Part shown: positions 54,513 through 61,727 of the stretch, in pieces | Layout: every line of letters starts with the position of its first letter | Position numbering within the stretch: position 1 is the first letter of the stretch | Assembly (NCBI RefSeq): GCF_036346855.1 | Contig: NZ_CP107841.1 | Coordinates: 1,426,001-1,490,000 of the forward strand | Source: Streptomyces europaeiscabiei | Lineage (GTDB): Bacteria > Actinomycetota > Actinomycetes > Streptomycetales > Streptomycetaceae | DNA length: 64,000 nucleotides | Direction of reading: 5' to 3' | The notes under the pieces: generated by a model | The model's database searches: none | What the model was told of the DNA's origin: nothing | The model's input: only the letters and a program-made list of their open reading frames with translations | Made by a program: the position numbers and the translations under genes

Positions 54513-56080
54513 GGGTTCGTCGCGGTTCCGGCGGGGGGCATGGCCGAGGCGGCCCGGGTCAGTCCCGCGACCGTGAGGGCCGGCCCGGTCAGCTCGGCCG
54601 TCACGGCTCCGCGGACGAAGACCAGGGCACGCCCACACACTCCCGCGACCTCCTCGAAGTCGGTGGAGATGAGGAGGACCGCGAGGCCTTTGGCCAGCGC
54701 CTCGTCGAGCAGGCGATGGACGGCCGCCTTGGCGCCGATGTCCACGCTCGCCGTCGGCTCCTCCAGGATCAGCAGGCGCAGACCGGTCCGGAGCCAGCGG
54801 CCGATCATGACCTTCTGCTGGTTTCCGCCGGACAGCGTGGCGATGGGGGCCTCGCTGTCGCGGGGCCGCACCGAGAACCGTTCGATCAGGGCGGCGGCCT
54901 CGGCGCGTTCACGGCGGGGGCCGATCCAGCGCGGCGTCGGCCCGTCTCCGGCGCGGGGGTTGGCCAACAGGTTCTCCCGTACGGTCAGTTCGGCGAGGCA
55001 GCCCTCCCGCTGCCGGTCACCGGGTACGAAGGCGACACCGTGTCCGACGGCGTCGGCGACCGTACGGGGGCGGTACGGGCCGCCGTCGAGGAGGACCCGG
55101 CCGCCCAGGAGGGGCCGGGCGCCGGCGAGGGCCCGGCCGAGGTCCATGTGCCCGGCGCCCGAGAGACCGACCAGGCCAAGGGTCTCCCCGGCTCGCAGCT
55201 CCAGGTCCACCGGGCCCGCGCCGGAGGTCCGTACGCCGCGGAGGGCCAGGACCGCGGGGCCGCCTGCCGGTGCCCTGGCGGGGCGGTGGCCGGCCGGTGC
55301 GGGCGTGGGGCGGTGGCCGGCCGCCTCCTCGCCGGTGATGTCACGCACCAGGCGGACGGGGCTGTGGCCCGCCGTCGAACCGTGGCTGACGAGGCGGCCG
55401 TCGCGCAGGACGGCGAAGGAGTCGGCGACCTCGTACACCTCGTCGAGGCGGTGGCTGACGTAGAGGATGCCGTGGCCGCGGTCGCGCAGGGCGTGCAGGA
55501 CCCGGAAGAGGCGGGCGCAGTCCGCGGCGGGGAGGCGGGCGGTCGGTTCGTCGAGGACGATGAGCTTCGCGCGGGTGGCCAGAGCCCGGGCGATGGCGAC
55601 CAGGGACCGCTCGGCGGGGGCGAGGCGGGCGATCGGCGCGTCGGGGTCGAGGTGTCCGCCGACGAGCGCCAGGGCCTCGGTACAGCGGTCCCGGGTGCGC
55701 CGCCAGGAGATCAGTCCGGCGCGGCGCGCGTACCCGGTGCTCAGGGCGATGTTCTCGGCGACCGTCATCCACTCGACGAGGCCGAGGTCCTGGTGGATGA
55801 AGGACATGTGGGCGGCGGCGTGGCTGCCGAGCGGGTGCCCGTCCACGGTGATCCGGCCCGCGTCGGCGTGGTGGACGCCGGCGAGGATCTTGATGAGGGT
55901 GGATTTTCCGGCTCCGTTGGGGCCGAGGAGCGCGAGAACACTGCCCGCGTGGACATCGAGGTCGACCCCGGCCAGTGCGAGGGTGCCGCCGAACCGTTTG
56001 GAGAGGCCGCGGACACGGACAAGTGGTTCCGGCCCACCGGGCGGGGCCGGCTGCGCAGAGGTGTCGTGAGCGTCGTGCAC
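54509..56080 (-). CDS. Sugar ABC transporter ATP-binding protein, two nucleotide-binding domains (RbsA/XylG type)
   Basis: 523 residues from the GTG at 56080, which has GGAG 6 nt upstream (an in-frame TTG 27 nt earlier is weaker). The first domain has Walker A GPNGAGKST and Walker B LIVLDEPTA, but its signature loop is degenerate (LAPAERSLVAIARAL). The second domain has a P-loop without Lys (GLSGAGHMDLGR), a proper signature LSGGNQQKV and LLILEEPTASVD. This asymmetric pattern is normal for ribose/xylose-type importers. It is the first gene of the operon with permease and lipoprotein. Confidence 0.93.
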   Translation of the reverse strand: MHDAHDTSAQPAPPGGPEPLVRVRGLSKRFGGTLALAGVDLDVHAGSVLALLGPNGAGKSTLIKILAGVHHADAGRITVDGHPLGSHAAAHMSFIHQDLGLVEWMTVAENIALSTGYARRAGLISWRRTRDRCTEALALVGGHLDPDAPIARLAPAERSLVAIARALATRAKLIVLDEPTARLPAADCARLFRVLHALRDRGHGILYVSHRLDEVYEVADSFAVLRDGRLVSHGSTAGHSPVRLVRDITGEEAAGHRPTPAPAGHRPARAPAGGPAVLALRGVRTSGAGPVDLELRAGETLGLVGLSGAGHMDLGRALAGARPLLGGRVLLDGGPYRPRTVADAVGHGVAFVPGDRQREGCLAELTVRENLLANPRAGDGPTPRWIGPRRERAEAAALIERFSVRPRDSEAPIATLSGGNQQKVMIGRWLRTGLRLLILEEPTASVDIGAKAAVHRLLDEALAKGLAVLLISTDFEEVAGVCGRALVFVRGAVTAELTGPALTVAGLTRAASAMPPAGTATNP

Positions 56081-56247
56081 GGACAGCTCCGGGGGTCGGC
56101 CTGGCAAGTTCTTCCCTGGTTCGACTTGCGCCAGCGATACTAGCCGCCCATATCACCTCATTTGCGGCATTGAGTCACACTCTCTGCCCCCAACGGGCCA
56201 GTGCGCCGCTCCGGCGCCGACGCGTCGGCCACCTGGCACCGGTCGCG

Positions 56248-59200
56248 TCAGCCGCCGTCGAGCCCGCATTCGGCCCAGATGACCTTGCCCTCCGGGGTGT
56301 AGCGCGTGCCCCAGCTCTGGGACAGCTGGGCGACGAGGAACAGGCCGCGCCCGCCCTCGTCGGTGGTCGCCGCCCGGCGCAGGTGCGGGGCGGTGCTGCT
56401 GGTGTCGGAGACCTCGCAGATCAGGGAGCGGTCATGGAGCAGCCGTACCCGGATGGGCCCGGTGCCGTGGCGGATGGCGTTGGTGACCAGCTCGCTGAGC
56501 ATCAGTTCGGCGGCGAACGCTGCCTCGTCGAGCCCCCAGTCGGTCATCTGCCGGAGGGCGGCGGCGCGGACCTCGCTGACGCGGGCCGGGTCGGCGGGCA
56601 GCTCCCAGGTGGCGATCCGCCGCGGGTCGAAGGCGTGGGTGCGGGCGACGAGGAGGGCGATGTCGTCGCCCGGGTGGGCGGGCGCCACGGTGTCCAGGAC
56701 GACCCGACAGGTCTCCTCCGGGGTGTGCTCGGGGTGAGCCAGGGCCCCGCGCAACTGTTCGAGGACCACGTCGACGTCACGGTTGCGGTCCTCGATGAGT
56801 CCGTCGGTGTAGAGGACCAGCCGACTGCCCTCGCGCAGGTGGATGTCGACGGCTTCGAAGGGCAGCCCTCCGAGGCCGAGGGGAGGTCCGGCGGGCAGTT
56901 CGGGGAACGACACGGCGCCGTCGGGGTCGACCACGGCGGGCGGCGGGTGGCCGGCGCGGGCCAGGGTGCACTGCTGCGACGTGGGGTCGTAGACGGCGTA
57001 CAGACAGGTCGCGCCGATGATGCCGCCGCCGTCGGAGACGGGGTCCTCCCGGTCCAGTCGGCCCACGAGGTTGTCGAGGTGGGTGAGGACCTCGTCCGGC
57101 GGAAAGTCGAGTTCGGCGAAGCTGCGGGCGGCCGTGCGGACGCGGCCCATGGTGGCGGCGGAGAGCAGACCGTGGCCTACGACGTCGCCGACGAAGAGGC
57201 CGATACGGGTGCCGGAGAGCGGGATGACGTCGTACCAGTCGCCGCCGACGTCGGACTCGGCGGGCAGGTAGCGGTGGGCGACCTCGACGGAGTCCTGGTC
57301 GGGGAGCCCCTGCGGGAGCAGGCTGCGCTGCAGGGCCAGGACCATGGTGCGTTCGCGGGTGTAGCGCCGGGCGTTGTCGATGGACAGGGCGGCGCGGGTG
57401 GCGAGTTCCTGGGCCAGCGAGCGGTCGTCGTCCCCGAAGGGGGCGGGGTCCTGCGCGCGGTAGAAGGCGGCGACGCCCAGGACGACGCCGCGGGCGACCA
57501 GGGGGACCGCGATGAGGGAGTGGACGTGGCTCAGCAGGCGGTCGGTGTGCTCGGGGTCCTGCGCGAGCCAGCCCGCCGCCGCCTTCAGGTCGGGTTCCAG
57601 CACCGCTTCCCGGCTGGTCAGACAGCGCAGCTGCGGGACGGTCGGGCCGTAGTCGACCTGCTTGCCGACCGGGCTGAAGGGGAGGTCGTCGCGGATGCCG
57701 TGGACCACCGTGCGGCGCAGGTCGCTGCGCGGGTCCGCGGCCTCCTCGCCCCGAAGCACGGGCTCGGCGAGATCGATGGTGACGAAGTCGGCGAGGCGCG
57801 GGACCACCGTCTCGGCGAGTTCCTGGGCGGTGCGGCGCACGTCCAGGGTGGTTCCGATCCGGGCACTGGCCTCGGACAGCAGCTCCAGCCGACGGCGCGC
57901 GGCCAGGGCGTAGCTGCCGACATGGGGCTCCCCCACCATCAGCAGACCCCTTTCGGGGGCCGACGAGCCGTTGGCGGTGAGGTCGTCGGCGGTGGCCCCA
58001 TCAGAGGGGACTCCGTCGGTGGCGATGCCGTCGCTGGTGAGGCCGTCACTGACGATGCCGTCACTGGTGAGGCCGTCACTGGTGAGGCCGTCGACGGCTG
58101 CGGGGGTCCTGGCGGGTGGTGCGGTGTCGCGCAGATGACCGGGGGCCGGGACGGCGGCGAGCGGGCCGGGCGGCTCGGCGAGGAGGGTGCTCCGGAAGCG
58201 CCGCAGGGGCGGGGTGTCGGCGGGCGCGGTGGGCCGCCCGGGCTCGACGGGGAGGCTCAGCACCGTCCCGGCCTGGCGCGGGGCGGTGAGGGGCTCGTGC
58301 CGTGCGGCGCCGGGAAGGACGGCCTCGACGGCGATGCCCTCCACTCCGGAGGCACTGGTCATCGGGCGGCTCACGAGCGTGACCCGCCGACCGTCCGTCA
58401 GGGGTACGTCGACGGCGGCCCGCTGCCCGCGGGAGATCAGCTCGGCGGCCTTCTCCAGCAGGGCCGCCCGGTCCACGGGGCGCAGCCCGAGAACCAGTTC
58501 GTCGACGCCGACTCCGTGGTGCGGACCCGCACCGGCCCCGACCCCCGCGTCCAGGTAGGCCCGCAGCAGGGAACGCTCACGTACGGAGCTCTGTCCCAGC
58601 AGTCGCCTCTCGATGGCCGCGGCCGCCTTGCGGATCACGGCGTCCAGCGCCGGGTGCTCGAAGCCGCGCGGATATCCGAAGCACAGGACACCTTCGATGC
58701 GGCCGCTGAGCGGGTCGCGCACGGGAAGCGCGCGGCAGGCGCTGGCCTGGGAGCGTTCGGCGAAGTGCTCGGCACCGTAGACCCGGATCAGTCGGCGTTC
58801 CGCCAGGGCGAGACCGATGCCGTTGGTACCGGCGAACCGCTCGGCGAACACGAACCCGGGGACGGTCTGGATGTCCGGCAGCCCCCTGGCCAGCGACGCC
58901 TCCCCGAAGCGGCGCAGGAGAACGGTGCCGTTCGCGTCGGCGACGGAGATGTTCATGGCGCTGCCGGCGAACCTGGACTCCAGCCGGTCGAGCACGGGCA
59001 CGGCCGCGCGGGCCATCCGGTCGTCCCGGTCGAAGTCGTCCCGGAAAGGGAGGTCGGAGCGGTCCGGCGACAGCCCCAGGGACCGGCACCGCCGCCAGGA
59101 GCTGAGGATGGACGTACGTACGCCCGCCTCCAGCGGCTCACCCTGCAGAAACCGCTCGCGGAAACGAGTGGGGCCCCTGTCACGGAAAAGGGTGGGGCTC

Positions 59201-59331
59201 GTGCCGTCTGTCGCACGTCCCGTGAGTATCGACTCGCCGTCGGACCGCACCACGCTGGCCTCACTCGCGCCCTGGACAATCCGCTTATCGGAAATATCTG
59301 GCATTGACGAGGATACGGGCATCGGCAACAT
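56248..59331 (-). CDS. GAF-SpoIIE phosphatase-HATPase multi-domain regulator
   Basis: 1027 residues. The N-terminal region (about 55-290) resembles the sensory part of AcoR/DhaR-type sigma-54 activators (EAGVRTSILSSWRRCRSLGL, FAGTNGIGLAL, GVLCFGYPR), but no AAA+ or DNA-binding domain follows. A Pro-rich linker with a 15-bp tandem repeat (SDGLT units, about 413-442) leads to a second GAF domain (about 475-640), a SpoIIE PP2C phosphatase (GGDWYDVIPL, GDVVGHGLLSA, AGHPPPAVV, LYTDGLIEDR, HPGDDIALLVA) and a C-terminal RsbW-like HATPase (MLSELVTNAIRHG, DEGGRGLFLVAQL). It combines a phosphatase and an anti-sigma-type kinase in one chain, a streptomycete signalling layout. The ATG at 59331 has no clear SD; ATGs 9 and 27 nt inside are alternatives. 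Confidence 0.9.
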   Translation of the reverse strand: MLPMPVSSSMPDISDKRIVQGASEASVVRSDGESILTGRATDGTSPTLFRDRGPTRFRERFLQGEPLEAGVRTSILSSWRRCRSLGLSPDRSDLPFRDDFDRDDRMARAAVPVLDRLESRFAGSAMNISVADANGTVLLRRFGEASLARGLPDIQTVPGFVFAERFAGTNGIGLALAERRLIRVYGAEHFAERSQASACRALPVRDPLSGRIEGVLCFGYPRGFEHPALDAVIRKAAAAIERRLLGQSSVRERSLLRAYLDAGVGAGAGPHHGVGVDELVLGLRPVDRAALLEKAAELISRGQRAAVDVPLTDGRRVTLVSRPMTSASGVEGIAVEAVLPGAARHEPLTAPRQAGTVLSLPVEPGRPTAPADTPPLRRFRSTLLAEPPGPLAAVPAPGHLRDTAPPARTPAAVDGLTSDGLTSDGIVSDGLTSDGIATDGVPSDGATADDLTANGSSAPERGLLMVGEPHVGSYALAARRRLELLSEASARIGTTLDVRRTAQELAETVVPRLADFVTIDLAEPVLRGEEAADPRSDLRRTVVHGIRDDLPFSPVGKQVDYGPTVPQLRCLTSREAVLEPDLKAAAGWLAQDPEHTDRLLSHVHSLIAVPLVARGVVLGVAAFYRAQDPAPFGDDDRSLAQELATRAALSIDNARRYTRERTMVLALQRSLLPQGLPDQDSVEVAHRYLPAESDVGGDWYDVIPLSGTRIGLFVGDVVGHGLLSAATMGRVRTAARSFAELDFPPDEVLTHLDNLVGRLDREDPVSDGGGIIGATCLYAVYDPTSQQCTLARAGHPPPAVVDPDGAVSFPELPAGPPLGLGGLPFEAVDIHLREGSRLVLYTDGLIEDRNRDVDVVLEQLRGALAHPEHTPEETCRVVLDTVAPAHPGDDIALLVARTHAFDPRRIATWELPADPARVSEVRAAALRQMTDWGLDEAAFAAELMLSELVTNAIRHGTGPIRVRLLHDRSLICEVSDTSSTAPHLRRAATTDEGGRGLFLVAQLSQSWGTRYTPEGKVIWAECGLDGG
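58006..58095. repeat. 15-bp tandem repeat coding SDGLT-like units
   Basis: About six imperfect 15-nt units of the type GGTGAGGCCGTCACT within the regulator gene. They encode a Ser-Asp-Gly linker on the minus strand and stay in frame, so copy number could vary without breaking the protein. Confidence 0.75.
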
Positions 59332-60023
59332 GAGTCACGGTTCGCCGGATTCCTCACGCGCGGTAACCGGTCGGGCGGCGTCGAGCGGCGCAGCGCAGCG
59401 GGGAGACATCGACGTGGACCGGGCGACCGTCGCAGAGCAGCCCCCGGTAGACGACGTGGCTCAGGGCGTCTGGACGCGTGACGCCTCCGCCGTGATGGTC
59501 CGCGGCGATGAGATCCGTGCGGGTCACGGCCTCCGGGCTCTCCATGTCACCGAGGACCGGTCATGATGCGGGGCGGGCTTCCCGTTGTTGCCAGGACTCG
59601 GCGATGGTGCCCCACGGCAGCACCATCGGACAGCAACGCCGGGACAGCAACGCCGTCGGGACGACCGCCCCGGTCCACCCGCCCACGCCCCACCGCACAT
59701 GATCCGCCGCGATCCGCGGCCACACGGCTCCAGGCGCCACGATCGGCCGGACCCCGGCACCCCACACATGCGAACCACCCGAAGGGCGCGTCGAACTCCC
59801 GCCGGGAGACGGCGGGGCCAAGGGCTCCGGCGACGCGGGCCGCCCGGGATCCCGCGCGACACCCTTGCTGACTACGCCGCAAACCACCCTCTAGCCGCCC
59901 GAATCCCCTCCCCGACACCCACCCATTCGAGCACACTGCAAATTTTACCTAGAGCAATGATTCATTCGCCGACTCCGCCCGTACCTCCTGGCGACCCACT
60001 CCCCTGCCAGGAGGTGCCCTTCC
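59332..60023. other. Gene-poor gap between divergent genes
   Basis: 692 nt between the GAF-PP2C regulator and the DUF4142 gene. Several small overlapping frames exist (for example a 63-codon frame on the minus strand, 59354-59545), but none has an SD or recognisable product. It presumably holds both promoters. Confidence 0.4.
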
Positions 60024-60797
60024 ATGCGTCGCACATGGAGCATCGGAACGATCTTCGTGAGCGGCGGTCTGCTGATGACCGTCGCCGCGCTCGCCTACCC
60101 CGCATTGGTGGGAGTCGAGAAATCGGTCGCCACCCCGGACCGGATCATCGCGAACACCCAGTACGGCCCCCTCACCGAGGCGGACCGGGACTTCGTCATC
60201 AAGGTGCGTGCCGCCGGACTGTGGGAGTACCCGCTCGGCGAGATGGCCATGGAGCGCGGTACGACGCCGGAGATGAAGGAGGCCGGCAAGCATCTGGTCG
60301 TCGGGCACGCGGGCCTCGACGAGTTGTGCCGCAAGATCGCGCCCGAGCTGGGCATCAACCTCAACAACCAGGCCAGCCCGCAACAGCAGCAGTTCGTGGC
60401 GACCGCCGACGCGGCCACCGGCAAGGAGTTCGACTCCACTGCGGTCACCATCATGCGCGTCACACACGGCCAGATCTTCCCGACCATCGCCAAGATCCGC
60501 GCCAGCACGAGGAACACCATGGTGCGACAGCTGGCCGACCTGGCCAACGACACCGTGCTCGACCACATCACCGTGCTGGAGAAGACCGGACTGGTCAACC
60601 ACGACCAGGTCAACTACCAGCAGACCAACCCGCCGAAGCTGCCCTCGGAACAGGTCACCCCGCCCGTACCCCAGCCGGGGGCCCCGATGGTCGTCCTGAC
60701 GCCCCGCCCGGACCTGAACGTGCGGACGACCGCCCCGACCCCCTCCCCCACGGACGGATCGGCGGTGAACACCGCGGACGGATCCGCGGCGGAGTGA
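60024..60797 (+). CDS. Exported DUF4142-domain protein
   Basis: 257 residues. The ATG follows CAGGAGGTGCCCTTCC, a strong SD. An N-terminal hydrophobic segment (about 8-28) acts as signal or anchor. The DUF4142 domain (about 48-195) is a ferritin-like four-helix family: LTEADRDFVIKVRAAGLWEY, MKEAGKHLVVGHAGLDELCR, TIMRVTHGQIFPTIAKIR. The C-terminus is Pro/Thr-rich and probably extracytoplasmic. Function of the family is unknown; several Streptomyces paralogues exist. It converges on the MarR gene with a 42-nt gap. Confidence 0.88.
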   Translation: MRRTWSIGTIFVSGGLLMTVAALAYPALVGVEKSVATPDRIIANTQYGPLTEADRDFVIKVRAAGLWEYPLGEMAMERGTTPEMKEAGKHLVVGHAGLDELCRKIAPELGINLNNQASPQQQQFVATADAATGKEFDSTAVTIMRVTHGQIFPTIAKIRASTRNTMVRQLADLANDTVLDHITVLEKTGLVNHDQVNYQQTNPPKLPSEQVTPPVPQPGAPMVVLTPRPDLNVRTTAPTPSPTDGSAVNTADGSAAE

Positions 60798-60839
60798 CGA
60801 CGCTGCCGTGAGGGGTGCGACAGGGGCCGGGCGGAGGCC

Positions 60840-61373
60840 TCAGGCGCCTCGGCCCACCCAGGTGTCGACCCAGCCGAGCGGATACGTCTCCGTGTCGTCC
60901 GTCGCCGGGGCGGCGGGTTCCCCGCCCGCCGTGTTGAACGCGGTCAACGCGTCGATGAGCGCCGTCCGCTGGTCCGGGGCGAGGCGCTCGACGACCGTGG
61001 CGAGTTCGGTGCGCCGCCGGGCCATGACGTCCTCGACGGCGCGCCGGCCCTCGTCGGTGAGCTGCAGCAGGGTCTCGCGACGGTTGCCGGGGTTGGTCTG
61101 CCGGTCGGCGAGCCCGGCCGCGATCAGCCGGTCGACCATGCGCATCGCGGTGGACGGGGCGACCTGGAGCTGGTCGGCGAGTACGACGAGCTTCGTGGCG
61201 CCACGCATGGACAGCACCACCAGCATCCGGAACTGCGGCAGTGTCACCCGCTCCTCGACGGCGGCGAGTGACCGTGCGGAGATCGCGACCAACAGCCGCG
61301 ACGCGGTGAGCACCGCGCGCGTCACCTCATCGACGTCGTCCACGTCACTTGCCAGACCATCGCGTTCAGTCAT
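60840..61373 (-). CDS. MarR-family transcriptional regulator
   Basis: 177 residues with a winged helix of MarR type at about 45-140: VTLPQFRMLVVLSMRG, LVVLADQLQVAPSTAMRMVD (recognition helix) and the wing RLIAAGLADRQTNPGNRRETLL. The 30-residue C-terminal tail is not conserved. MarR proteins usually control neighbouring genes in response to small molecules; here the divergent neighbour, 354 nt away, is a secreted protein gene. No clear operator palindrome was found. Confidence 0.92.
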   Translation of the reverse strand: MTERDGLASDVDDVDEVTRAVLTASRLLVAISARSLAAVEERVTLPQFRMLVVLSMRGATKLVVLADQLQVAPSTAMRMVDRLIAAGLADRQTNPGNRRETLLQLTDEGRRAVEDVMARRRTELATVVERLAPDQRTALIDALTAFNTAGGEPAAPATDDTETYPLGWVDTWVGRGA

Positions 61374-61727
61374 GGTCCCTTTCTATCCCGCCGCGTCGTC
61401 CCGGCAGTCAGCGGATCCGTCCAGATTTTCCCTCCCCATGACCGAACGGGCCTCCGTCGCCGCCGCGCCCGAATCACTGGCGGCTCGACGGGAGGCGTGC
61501 GGTGGTGTTCACGGGCCCTCCATTGCACCGCGAAACGTCGACCCGGAGAGTAAACGATTACTGACTTACCTCGGGATGCGCTCTCCACAGGAACAAGGAG
61601 GAAGCAAGGGCAGGCTTCCTCAAGCATCCCACGCCTCCAGGTTCAGCCGCTCACGACCATTGACCACCCGCGAGCGCCCTCACTAGCGTGGAATACGTTT
61701 ACTCCCCTCAGAGAGGAACGTCCCGCC
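61374..61727. promoter_or_regulatory. Intergenic region between marR-type gene and secreted-protein gene
   Basis: 354 nt with AT-richer patches (GAGAGTAAACGATTACTGAC around 61543-61562, and GTGGAATACGTTTACTCC just upstream of the secreted-protein start), likely containing divergent promoters. No gene is supportable here. Confidence 0.35.

Noticed and set aside
55975..59307. 1110-codon plus-strand frame opposite the GAF-PP2C regulator
   Set aside because: Shadow; Gly/Val/Arg-rich, no domain, while the minus strand has PP2C and HATPase motifs.
59354..59545. 63-codon minus-strand frame
   Set aside because: No SD and no recognisable domain; kept only as a note in the gap entry.
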